NCBI GenBank assembly: GCA_023128855.1
Contig: JAGMDE010000014.1
Coordinates: 1-23,851 of the forward strand
Source: Thermoplasmatales archaeon
GTDB lineage: Archaea; Thermoplasmatota; E2; DHVEG-1
DNA: 23,851 nucleotides
Direction: 5' to 3'
Part shown: positions 15,647 to 23,773 of the stretch, one piece after another
How positions within the stretch are numbered: position 1 is the first letter of the stretch
Layout of the letters: every line of letters starts with the position of its first letter
Notes under the pieces: generated by a model
The model's database searches: none
Told to the model about the DNA's origin: nothing
Seen by the model: the letters and a program-made list of their open reading frames with translations, nothing else
Made by a program: the position numbers and the translations under genes

Positions 15647-16237
15647 CTAAGATTTGATAGCTTTTAATCCACCCTCAAATGCTTTTTTGTTAATTTCTTT
15701 AAATTTCGGTGGGACGCTTTCAAGAATTGTATCAAGGAGGATTTCAGGTTTGAATGGTAAAACATCAATTGCTGCAAGTGCACCAAGCATCACAATATTT
15801 TTTGTTATTAGAGCTCCTGCATCCTTTGCTATTTTTGCAGCATCAATCTTGTAAAGTTTTCCATAATTTTGCAATCCTTTGAAAACTTTTGAAAGATCCG
15901 GATACTCCTCTTCTCCTGTCGCTACTGTAAATGGAATTACAGGTGTTATGTCTGTAATTATTTTAGTTCCTTTGTTGGTTAAACCAACATATCTTAAAGT
16001 TTCTACTGGCTCAAGACTAATAATTGCATCAGCTGTACCACTTGGAACAAGCGGACCTGTAACATTCCCTAGTCTAACAGCACAAATAACTGAACCTCCA
16101 CGCTGTGCCATACCATGGGTTTCTGAAACAAAAACATTAACTTTTGCTTTAACGGCGGCTTTTCCAAGGATGTTTGAAGCGGTTATTACTCCTTGGCCGC
16201 CTACGCCTGTTAAAACAATACTTGTTTTGTCTTTCAT
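15647..16237 (-). CDS. iorB: Indolepyruvate:ferredoxin oxidoreductase, beta subunit
   Basis: A 196-residue gamma-type domain of the 2-oxoacid:ferredoxin oxidoreductase superfamily. Signatures are the N-terminal VLTGVGGQGVITASNILG and ETHGMAQRGGSV. With IorA it decarboxylates aryl pyruvates (from Trp, Phe, Tyr transamination) to aryl-acetyl-CoA, passing electrons to ferredoxin. Its start overlaps the iorA stop by four bases (ATGA at 16234-16237), so the two subunits are coupled. Confidence 0.93.
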   Translation of the reverse strand: MKDKTSIVLTGVGGQGVITASNILGKAAVKAKVNVFVSETHGMAQRGGSVICAVRLGNVTGPLVPSGTADAIISLEPVETLRYVGLTNKGTKIITDITPVIPFTVATGEEEYPDLSKVFKGLQNYGKLYKIDAAKIAKDAGALITKNIVMLGALAAIDVLPFKPEILLDTILESVPPKFKEINKKAFEGGLKAIKS

Positions 16238-18114
16238 TTTTTAACCCCCTTCTTGTGAATTGCTTCAAATGGACAAACAATTGCACAGTGACCACAGCCG
16301 TTACACTGTTGTGGATCGATGTTTACACTTTCATCTTCATCATAATATATTGCTGGGCAGCCAAATTTTCCAATACATGTTTTACATCTTTTGCACTTCT
16401 CTTGGTCAATTTCGTAAACATATATCTTTTCCCCTCGTTTTCTTTTATCTCTATTTTCAAGTAATATACAAGGAGATTTACTCACAACAAAAGAGGGGCC
16501 CTTAAAATCAAGTGCTCTTTTGAAAGCTTTTGTTGTTTCTTCCATGTTATTTGGATCTGTAATTTCAATATGTTCCATTCCACAGCCCTTTGCAACATCT
16601 TCAACAAGGATTCTTTTTGCAGATCTCCCCATTCCATCAAAATCTGTTCCAGGGTGAGGCTGATGCCCAGTCATTGCTGTCGTTCTATTATCAAGAACTG
16701 TAATTACTACATCATGATTATGATGAACAACATTTATAAGTGGAGGAATTCCTGAATGGAAAAAAGTTGAGTCCCCCATAAATGATATTACTTTTTCATC
16801 GGTTGCAACCGCAAGTCCGCCTGCAGTTCCAGCATTACTACCCATGCAAAGAAGTATATCTGCCATTTCAAGAGGTTTTTCTCGGCCAAGTGTATAGCAA
16901 CCAATATCTGTAGGATAAATTACTCCTTTTGGTTGTGCTTTTTTTGCTGCATAGTAGGTTGCTCTATGAGGACATCCAGGGCATAAAGCTGGCGGTCTTC
17001 TAGGCAATTTTATATCGCTATCTTTTGGTTTTTTAATCGGATTTTTTAATGAGAGGATCTTACTAAATGCACTAATAACGATATCTGGGTTATATTCATA
17101 TAATCTTGAAAAATGACCGGTTGATTTTCCGTATATTTTTACAGAGCAATCAGTATCATATAATAGTTGTTTAAATTGATTTTCAAGAATTGGTTCAAGC
17201 TCTTCAGCAACAATTATATTTTTACATGATTTTATGAAATCAATACACATCTTTTTTGGAATGGGGTGTGTCATTCCAAGTTTTAAAATTCTAACATTTA
17301 ATTTCAAATCTTCAGCAGCTTCTTGTACATAATTATATGCTACGCCAGATGTAACAATTCCCCATTCTTTTGGTTTACCAACGTTGATTATTTTATTAAA
17401 CTGAGATTTTTCAGATATCTTTTCAGCCTTTTCAAGCATTTTTAGAAGTTTTGGATGTTGGGTTCGAGCTACTGAAGGTACTGTAACCCACTGTATGCTT
17501 CTTTCAAATTTTCCTTTCTTTCTTGGTTTTTTAATTTTTTCAAGAGTAATAGAACCTCTAATATGGTTTAATCTTGTAGTTGTTCTAAGAAGAATTGGAG
17601 ATTTTAATTCTTCAGAAATCCCAAAACCAAGACGAGTCATTTCTTTCGCTTCGTGAGGGGTTGATGGTTCGAGCATAGGTGCGCCGCCAAAAAGTGCGAA
17701 ATAACGATTATCTTGCTCATTTTGAGAAGAATGACATGAGGGGTCATCAGCTGATACAATGATATGGCCGCCTCTAGTACCAACGTACATATATGTCATA
17801 AATGTGTCACTGGCAACGTTAAGTCCCACGTGTTTCATACATGTAAGTGACCTCAATCCTGAAATTGAAGCAGCTCCAGCTACTTCTAAAGCGACTTTTT
17901 CGTTTGTTGAATATTCAAAATAGAAACCAGGATCTCTATCTTGTTTTGTAGCATGTTTTGCAATTTTTGAGAAAGTATCTGCAATCTCTGAAGATGGCGT
18001 TCCAGGATATGTGGTAACAACATCTATGCCTGCTTCAAGAGCACCTCGCGTAATAGCTTCATTTCCAAGCAGAAGAATCCTTTCTCCTATCCTGTCCTTA
18101 GTTATCTCCATCAT
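16234..18114 (-). CDS. iorA: Indolepyruvate:ferredoxin oxidoreductase, alpha subunit
   Basis: The 626-residue subunit binds thiamine diphosphate and two iron-sulfur clusters. The N-terminal pyrimidine-binding part starts LLLGNEAITRGALEAGIDV and VTTYPGTPSSEI. The diphosphate-binding motif is GDSTFFHSG, then VLDNRTTAMTG (about 447-480). The C-terminal ferredoxin domain carries CKRCKTCIGKFGCP and CNGCGHCAIVCP. Also seen is ALCPGCPHRATYYA, a typical IorA segment. AGGTG six bases before ATG 18114 favours that start; GTG 18123 lies within this ribosome site. This is a normal full-length IorA, used in peptide fermentation by archaea. Confidence 0.94.
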   Translation of the reverse strand: MMEITKDRIGERILLLGNEAITRGALEAGIDVVTTYPGTPSSEIADTFSKIAKHATKQDRDPGFYFEYSTNEKVALEVAGAASISGLRSLTCMKHVGLNVASDTFMTYMYVGTRGGHIIVSADDPSCHSSQNEQDNRYFALFGGAPMLEPSTPHEAKEMTRLGFGISEELKSPILLRTTTRLNHIRGSITLEKIKKPRKKGKFERSIQWVTVPSVARTQHPKLLKMLEKAEKISEKSQFNKIINVGKPKEWGIVTSGVAYNYVQEAAEDLKLNVRILKLGMTHPIPKKMCIDFIKSCKNIIVAEELEPILENQFKQLLYDTDCSVKIYGKSTGHFSRLYEYNPDIVISAFSKILSLKNPIKKPKDSDIKLPRRPPALCPGCPHRATYYAAKKAQPKGVIYPTDIGCYTLGREKPLEMADILLCMGSNAGTAGGLAVATDEKVISFMGDSTFFHSGIPPLINVVHHNHDVVITVLDNRTTAMTGHQPHPGTDFDGMGRSAKRILVEDVAKGCGMEHIEITDPNNMEETTKAFKRALDFKGPSFVVSKSPCILLENRDKRKRGEKIYVYEIDQEKCKRCKTCIGKFGCPAIYYDEDESVNIDPQQCNGCGHCAIVCPFEAIHKKGVKK

Positions 18115-18123
18115 TATAAACAC

Positions 18124-18180
18124 CTAAATAAACAAAATTTGTTCAATTTCTCCAGATGGTGGTAAAAGAGGATAGAATAT
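18124..18180 (-). pseudogene. Possible C-terminal scrap of the decayed MoaD/ThiS-like gene
   Basis: In a different frame from the piece at 18185-18364, the minus strand reads IFYPLLPPSGEIEQILFI and stops. MoaD-family proteins end with a phrase like IFPPVSGG, so this could be the shifted end of the same gene. The match is short and the Gly-Gly is not intact. Confidence 0.25.
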
Positions 18181-18184
18181 AAAT

Positions 18185-18364
18185 CTAACTAACGTGAAAC
18201 AATGGTAATACATATTTAATCAGTAATTCTTTCTTCATCCTTGGGTATCTATCTGCTGGCGCTTTGGGTATATATTCAAGAGTGATGCCATCGAAATCTA
18301 ATTCTAGCTCACTTTTACCAACAGCATCCGAAAATGGTTTGAGGAGTTTTATTTTAAGTTTCAT
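18185..18364 (-). pseudogene. MoaD/ThiS-like ubiquitin-fold gene, truncated
   Basis: A 59-codon frame begins MKLKIKLLKPFSDAVGKSEL and continues ELDFDGITLEY, with ADRYPRMKKEL further on. This follows the MoaD/ThiS/SAMP pattern (KVKxFxxLREAVGKKELEL, then GxTLxDLLxxLxxRYPxLxxEL). It then runs into unrelated residues and a stop after 59 residues instead of about 80-95, without the usual FVNG, DGDE and terminal Gly-Gly. It therefore cannot be a working sulfur carrier in this form. It lies just upstream of iorA on the same strand. It may be a decayed gene or a sequencing frameshift. Confidence 0.5.
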
Positions 18365-18423
18365 TGAACATCTGCTGTTGATTAATTAATTAACAATTGC
18401 CATCAAGTTAAACGATTTAAACA

Positions 18424-18549
18424 CTAATAAGAGTGAACATCAATATCATCAATGTGTGTGCCACCTGTTTTCTCTTCCTGAGTATACTGAGTATAAACAA
18501 AGGGTGTCTGTAAAATGATATGTTCCTTTATAAGTAAAATCCACTTTTT
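18424..18549 (-). pseudogene. Start-less frame, possibly a decayed gene tail
   Basis: Forty-one codons without ATG, GTG or TTG, ending TPFVYTQYTQEEKTGGTHID then DIDVHSY and stop. Joined by one frameshift to an overlapping upstream frame (VDFTYKGTYHFTDT), it would give a plausible short protein end. No family recognised; it may be chance. Confidence 0.2.
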
Positions 18550-18616
18550 TCACATTTAAACAAATGAGCATTTTTTTAGTGTTTTCATTTCCAACAAATA
18601 ATCTCTAATATGGGTA

Positions 18617-18634
18617 TTAAAAAAGAAAGAAAAT
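18617..18634 (-). terminator. T-tract terminator of the FG-GAP gene
   Basis: The minus strand reads TTTTCTTTCTTTTTTAAT about 45 bases after the stop codon at 18678. This is a usual archaeal T-rich termination signal. Confidence 0.45.
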
Positions 18635-18677
18635 GCGTTAGAGATGTGTTTCTGTAAAAGATGAGAGGGATTTTTAT

Positions 18678-20840
18678 CTAATTATTCAACCTCAAAACAT
18701 CCAGTATCATCTGCAATATTGGAAACCTCTCCAACCAATGCAGGAACCACATATTCTGGTTCTTTGGCATAGTGACCTCTAATGTTCCCCATTCGCTTTC
18801 AGCCATGTAAGGATCTTTTGCTTTAGCTTTGATAGTGTAGGTTCCTTTATTTGTCCAGGTATGGTTAGCATGAGCTTCAACACCAGATGGAAAAACACTG
18901 GTTACATCTTCTATACCGTCTCCCCAGTCGATGAGATAGTACAATTCATCATTATCATCATCTGTTGAAACAAATGTATATTCATATTCAACACCAGGTT
19001 TTCCACTTGTTAGTCCATCAATAATAGGTGTACTTGGAGGGGCATTATCTCCCAGAATCAAAGCCCAAGTTGAATCACGAACAGTGACGCCATCATCAGT
19101 AACAGTTAAAATAACTGTAAAATTTCCAGCATCATCATAAATATGTGTTGGGTTTTGCTCATCAGATGTATCGCCATCTCCAAACTCCCAATAATAATCA
19201 TACGGTGGCGTTCCATTTTCTGCCGAACCTGTAAATTGCACAGGCTCACCTATTGATCCCTGGTAAGGTCCATGTGCATCAACGTTAAAACCAATAATTG
19301 TAAAATCGGATGCTGAAATTGCTGAGGCACTTGATGATGTTGTTACAATTACTTTAATTCGGCAATATTCAGATCCACCCGCATCAACTAACCATTGAAA
19401 ACAGCCATTATTTGGAATATCCGATGCAATTGTATCCCATGGACCTGATTCGCCATCTAGAGATACCTGAATTTCAACAGTTGCATTACCTTGCGATGAA
19501 GGAACAGCAGAAAGCCAACGTATATTACGAATAGATCCACTCCTAAACGTTTCACCTCCATGGGGAATCTGCACTAAAGCAGAGAGTTCAGCTGGTTCAA
19601 GCCATGGAGAAAAAGCCTTCAACTGATTTTGATAAGAGGGCCAACTACCCTGCTCTGCTTGTATTAAAACATCTTCACGACCATCATGATCAAAATCACC
19701 ATCGACAACAAAAGCAGAATAATCTCCTGGAGAAGGCATTGTAAATGTTCCATCAACAACCCAGTTGCCAGTACCATCACCTAAATATGCATAGCCGATA
19801 GGGGAGTCATAGGCAATAATATCAAGAAAACCATCGCCATTGATATCTCCAAATTGAGCATAGTAATATCCAGTTGTTGGAAGGCCATTTGATTTTAGAA
19901 CCCATTGATTGTTTATTTTATCAAAGCTATAGCAACATACTCCATTTGAACCATAACCAATTACAATGTCATCACATCCGTCGTAATCAAAATCTCCACA
20001 ATCAATACCATTATAGGAACTTGATGGAAGTCCATTTTGATTCATTGTAAAACCAAAGGCACCATCTCCGAGAAAAACATATGTATATTCACGTGTTCCA
20101 ACAAAATCAGGATACCCGTCAGCATTAATGTCACAGGTTTCAATGTTATAGTTTGCATTTCCGCCTGACAATGACCATGTTTGAGTCCATGTTCCATCTC
20201 CTAGGTTTTCATACTGATGATAACCATTACCACTACCAAATGATAGTGAGATAATATCAAGTAATCCATTGCAATCAAAATCAGCTAAATCAGTTGCAAA
20301 CATACCATAAGTTTCACCACCAGTTCCAAGACCAGTTGCCCATGGAGTCCAATTTGATGCAGTACCATCTCCTAGAGCAGCACCTATTAATGTATCACCA
20401 AAACCTCCAGAACCATAGTCATGATGAATTCCCCAGACGACATCAAGATATCCGTCCAAATTTAGATCTCCTGCTTCGATTCCCCCATAACCAAAATTAC
20501 CAACTTGGATAACCGACCATGAATCAATTCCATCGCCTAACCATACCATTATTCCATGTTGGGGGCTATTGATATATGGGGAACCGTGATCACCAACACA
20601 TATCACATCTAAATGACCATCATTATTTACATCTGCCAGTTCAAGCTCGGTACGTCCTCCTTCTTTTGCTGGTGTTTCAAGTCCAGATGATTTGGAAACA
20701 AAAGTTACATCTCTGTTGAACGTAATTGAACTATTTTTATACTGTAAAACTTCACCCATAGCAAATGAAGATGCTGTTGAAAGAACTAAAATTAAAATCA
20801 TAACTAATACAAAATTATTCTTTATCTTTTTATTTTTCAT
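18678..20840 (-). CDS. Secreted FG-GAP/VCBS beta-propeller protein with Ig-like and PKD domains
   Basis: A 720-residue exported protein with a signal peptide at about 1-29. Seven Asp-rich calcium loops (DVNNDGHLD, DLNLDGYLD, DFDCNGLLD, DINADGYPD, DFDYDGCDD, DINGDGFLD, DFDHDGRED) make up one seven-bladed integrin-like FG-GAP propeller (about 40-410). An Ig-like domain follows (about 440-535; IPHGGETFRSGS, NIRWLS). Then come a PKD domain (about 540-620; YYWEFGDGDTSDEQNPTHIY) and a second PKD-like domain (about 630-695; YLIDWGDGIED, HTWTNKGTYTIKAKA). The C-terminal end MPKNQNMWFLHWLERFPILQ is followed by MILDVLRLNN and looks like an amphipathic sorting or anchoring tail. GGAG eight bases before the ATG fixes the start, with a TATA-like element at about 20871-20884. 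It is probably a surface adhesion or binding protein. Confidence 0.88.
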   Translation of the reverse strand: MKNKKIKNNFVLVMILILVLSTASSFAMGEVLQYKNSSITFNRDVTFVSKSSGLETPAKEGGRTELELADVNNDGHLDVICVGDHGSPYINSPQHGIMVWLGDGIDSWSVIQVGNFGYGGIEAGDLNLDGYLDVVWGIHHDYGSGGFGDTLIGAALGDGTASNWTPWATGLGTGGETYGMFATDLADFDCNGLLDIISLSFGSGNGYHQYENLGDGTWTQTWSLSGGNANYNIETCDINADGYPDFVGTREYTYVFLGDGAFGFTMNQNGLPSSSYNGIDCGDFDYDGCDDIVIGYGSNGVCCYSFDKINNQWVLKSNGLPTTGYYYAQFGDINGDGFLDIIAYDSPIGYAYLGDGTGNWVVDGTFTMPSPGDYSAFVVDGDFDHDGREDVLIQAEQGSWPSYQNQLKAFSPWLEPAELSALVQIPHGGETFRSGSIRNIRWLSAVPSSQGNATVEIQVSLDGESGPWDTIASDIPNNGCFQWLVDAGGSEYCRIKVIVTTSSSASAISASDFTIIGFNVDAHGPYQGSIGEPVQFTGSAENGTPPYDYYWEFGDGDTSDEQNPTHIYDDAGNFTVILTVTDDGVTVRDSTWALILGDNAPPSTPIIDGLTSGKPGVEYEYTFVSTDDDNDELYYLIDWGDGIEDVTSVFPSGVEAHANHTWTNKGTYTIKAKAKDPYMAESEWGTLEVTMPKNQNMWFLHWLERFPILQMILDVLRLNN

Positions 20841-20942
20841 AAATCATTCTCCATTAGGTAATTAATCAATAAATTATATTTAAAGATTATCTATAAAAAA
20901 TTATTACTATGCATTGCATCAAATATCATTGGTTTTAAATAA

Positions 20943-22151
20943 TTATTTATCTCTACTAAATATGTCCTTGAAAGAGACATAAATATATCTCAATGTGAGT
21001 ATCAATTTATATCTAGAAATGCTTATTTGGCCGCCAGTGGCTCCTATGGTAAGTTTAGCAAGTTTTTTATCTTTAGTCAAAAGTCTAACGAATTTTTCTG
21101 TATCTTTTCCCCACTGTTTGTTGAAGCGTCCAAAAAGCTTTAGGTCTTTACCAAATTCATTTTTCCAAAGTTTCTGATATCTTGATAAAAACCTTTCACT
21201 GGTATCACAAGCCTCTAAGGCTTCAGCAGTAACATTTGCAGCTATCTCGCCAGAGACCATTGCATAATATATACCCTCACCAGTAATTGAATTGATAAAT
21301 CCAGCTGCATCTCCACACAGAAGCGCCCGATCAGCAAAGGTTTTTTCAAGCGGAAAGACTGGTAGTGCACTGCCTTTTAGATTTTCTATTTTAAAATCTC
21401 TAGGCAATATATCGTGTTCTTTAAGGGTATCTATGTGTTTTTCATAGATCTCTTTTAAATTTGTCTTGGGTTTTGATTTATCTACTGCCGATTCAAATTC
21501 ACCAATTCCGATATTTACATTTTTTTTCTTAGGAAATATCCATCCATATCCTGCTACCCCTCGCATTTTTATGAAGATGTGTACCATTCTTTTATCTGAG
21601 AAATACTTATCAAGTTGCTCCCCTGACATTGGCTGTTCCTGTACTAGGGATACGCAGATATCATCAGTTTTTTTAAATAGGTTTAACTTCTCTGCAATAA
21701 CACTTCTAATCCCATCAGCACCGATTACTACTTGGGATTCAATTTTCTCTCCGTCTTCCAATAGTATTATCGCTTTATCTTTTAATATTTTGATGTCTGT
21801 CACTGTTTTTTCATCAAGAAAATCCACTCCCTTCGCGACAGCAATTTTAACTAAACCATTATCAAAATTCTTTCTAAGAATTGTTGCAATAAGTGGCTTA
21901 TCTCTTTGAATCTTCAATTTATACTTTAAGGAGGATGAATAGGTGATGCTTCCATATGACATGGAGTCAATTAAATCTATAACATAGGGAAATCGTTTCA
22001 AAACCCTTGTTGAAAGACCGCCACCACATGGTTTATCCCTCGGAAATTTTTTCTTATCGATAAGCAGAGCCTTCACTCCTTTTTCAGCAAGGCATTTTGC
22101 AACAGTCGAACCAGATGGTCCTGCGCCTACTATAACAACATCGTATTTCAT
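20943..22151 (-). CDS. Geranylgeranyl-reductase-family FAD-dependent oxidoreductase
   Basis: The 402-residue protein starts MKYDVVIVGAGPSGSTVAKC (FAD Rossmann loop). It has FPRDKPCGGGLS, the Cys-containing motif of the geranylgeranyl reductase (GGR) group, GADGIRSVIAEKL, and LLCGDAAGFINSITGEGIYY for the second FAD contact. Archaeal GGRs saturate the prenyl chains of membrane lipids with FADH2; the wider family also includes other reductases and hydroxylases. ATG 22151 begins exactly at the Rossmann strand. An upstream extension to 22208 would lie inside the carboxylase gene and is not conserved. It starts 13 bases after the carboxylase stop, so it is part of that operon; this neighbourhood is compatible with a role other than lipid saturation. 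Confidence 0.85.
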   Translation of the reverse strand: MKYDVVIVGAGPSGSTVAKCLAEKGVKALLIDKKKFPRDKPCGGGLSTRVLKRFPYVIDLIDSMSYGSITYSSSLKYKLKIQRDKPLIATILRKNFDNGLVKIAVAKGVDFLDEKTVTDIKILKDKAIILLEDGEKIESQVVIGADGIRSVIAEKLNLFKKTDDICVSLVQEQPMSGEQLDKYFSDKRMVHIFIKMRGVAGYGWIFPKKKNVNIGIGEFESAVDKSKPKTNLKEIYEKHIDTLKEHDILPRDFKIENLKGSALPVFPLEKTFADRALLCGDAAGFINSITGEGIYYAMVSGEIAANVTAEALEACDTSERFLSRYQKLWKNEFGKDLKLFGRFNKQWGKDTEKFVRLLTKDKKLAKLTIGATGGQISISRYKLILTLRYIYVSFKDIFSRDK

Positions 22152-22164
22152 TGTAGAACCACTA

Positions 22165-23772
22165 TCACATTCTAAATACACCAGGTTTCCAGTCTGGAAT
22201 TGGAGCATTTAGAGAAGCGGAAATTCCAAGTCCTAGTACCATTCTCGTATCTATCGGATCGATAACACCATCATCCCATATCCTAGCAGTACTGTAGTAT
22301 GGACTCCCCTCCATTTCGTATTTCTTTAAAATAGGATCGGTTAATTCTTTTTCTTCTTTTTTGGTCATCCCAATGCCTTTTCTCCAGAGCTGATCTCGTT
22401 TAACTGTAAGAAGTACATTGGCTGCTTGCTCACCACCCATCACCGAAATTCGTGCGTTTGGCCACATCCACAGCTGCCTAGGTTGGTATGCCCTGCCACA
22501 CATTCCATAATTTCCTGCCCCAAATGATCCGCCTATTATCACGGTGAATTTTGGTACTTGTGCACAGGCTACTGCTGATACCATTTTTGCCCCGTCTTTT
22601 GCGATACCGCCTGCTTCATACTTCTTTCCGACCATAAATCCAGTAATATTCTGTAAAAAAATCAAAGGGATCTTTCGCTGACAACAAATTTCAATGAAAT
22701 GTGATCCCTTAAGAGCTGATTCAGAGAATAGAACACCATTATTAGCTAAAATTCCTACTGGATACCCCATAATTCTTGCAAAGCCACAGACAAGAGTTGT
22801 TCCATACAATGTTTTAAATTCATGGAATTTAGATCCATCTACGATCCTTGCGATGATTTCTTTTACGTCAAAGGGTCTTCGAGAATCTTTTGGTATTACT
22901 CCATAGATTTCTTTGATATCATATGCTGACTCCTCAGGTTTTTTGATGTCAAGATATGTTTTCTCTGGCCGGTTCAGATTTTCTACAATATTTCGAGAGA
23001 TCCTAATCGCTTCTGGATCGTCATGTGCATAGTGATCAGTTACCCCGCTCTCTTTGCAATGAACATCCGCTCCTCCAAGTTCTTCTGCTGTTACTTCTTC
23101 ACCAGTTGCTGCCTTGACGAGTGGTGGACCGCCTAAAAATATGGTTCCCGTTTCCTTTACAATGACTGTTTCATCAGACATTGCTGGAACATATGCTCCA
23201 CCAGCAGTACAAGAACCCATGACAACAGCGATTTGCGGTATCTTCAGTGAGGACATCTTTGCCTGATTGTAGAATATTCGTCCAAAATGTTCCCTATCGG
23301 GGAATACTTCATCTTGCATTGGTAAGAAAGCTCCGCCTGAGTCTACCAAATAAATACAAGGAAGATTGTTCTCCGTTGCAATTTCTTGAGCACGTAGATG
23401 TTTCTTAACAGTTATTGGATAATACGTACCACCCGTGACAGTCGCATCGTTTGCAACAATTACCACTTCTCTTCCATGAACAATACCAACGCCGGTGACT
23501 ATGCCCGCTCCAGGTGCTCGATTTTTAAACATGTTATACGCTGCGAGGGCATTAAATTCCATAAACGGAGTATCTGGGTCAAGCAACGCCTCGATTCTTT
23601 CTCTTGCCAGCATCTTATTTCTTGATTTGTGTAACTTGATTTTCTCTTCGCCACCCCCTTTTGCAGCAACAGCAATGTGTTCTTTTAAGTTCTTAACAAA
23701 TTTCTCATAATGAGCAAAATTTTCTTTATACTCCTTGCTAGAGGTATTTATTTCACTTTCGATAATATCCAT
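22165..23772 (-). CDS. mccB: Acyl-CoA carboxylase carboxyltransferase, methylcrotonyl-CoA carboxylase beta type
   Basis: A 535-residue biotin-dependent carboxyltransferase that moves CO2 from carboxybiotin to an acyl-CoA. PCIYLVDSGGAFLPMQDEVF, then DREHFGRIFYNQAKMSSL, VVMGSCTAGGAYVPAMSDE and FLGGPPLVKAATGEEV are much closer to the methylcrotonyl-CoA carboxylase beta subunit (leucine breakdown) than to propionyl-CoA carboxylase. Geranyl-CoA carboxylase belongs to the same branch and is not excluded. The second half has the matching NNGVLFSESALKG, then GFMVGKKYEAGGIAKDGAKM and GGSFGAGNYGMCGRAY oxyanion segments. AAAGGAGG six bases before ATG 23772 fixes the start. It follows the biotinyl carrier gene by one base. 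Confidence 0.9.
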   Translation of the reverse strand: MDIIESEINTSSKEYKENFAHYEKFVKNLKEHIAVAAKGGGEEKIKLHKSRNKMLARERIEALLDPDTPFMEFNALAAYNMFKNRAPGAGIVTGVGIVHGREVVIVANDATVTGGTYYPITVKKHLRAQEIATENNLPCIYLVDSGGAFLPMQDEVFPDREHFGRIFYNQAKMSSLKIPQIAVVMGSCTAGGAYVPAMSDETVIVKETGTIFLGGPPLVKAATGEEVTAEELGGADVHCKESGVTDHYAHDDPEAIRISRNIVENLNRPEKTYLDIKKPEESAYDIKEIYGVIPKDSRRPFDVKEIIARIVDGSKFHEFKTLYGTTLVCGFARIMGYPVGILANNGVLFSESALKGSHFIEICCQRKIPLIFLQNITGFMVGKKYEAGGIAKDGAKMVSAVACAQVPKFTVIIGGSFGAGNYGMCGRAYQPRQLWMWPNARISVMGGEQAANVLLTVKRDQLWRKGIGMTKKEEKELTDPILKKYEMEGSPYYSTARIWDDGVIDPIDTRMVLGLGISASLNAPIPDWKPGVFRM

Positions 23773-23773
23773 A

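Larger units (their letters stand above)
18365..18677. other. Intergenic stretch without an intact gene
   Basis: AT-rich. It holds the T-tract terminator of the FG-GAP gene near its right end and one start-less frame at 18424-18549 (minus). No RNA gene, repeat array or further intact gene seen. Confidence 0.5.

Noticed and set aside
15879..16244. A 121-codon plus-strand frame opposite iorB
   Set aside because: Antisense shadow of a well-conserved enzyme.
21466..21909. A 147-codon plus-strand frame opposite the GGR-like gene
   Set aside because: The opposite strand has a full FAD enzyme with intact motifs; this frame is Ser/Phe-rich antisense without features of a real protein.
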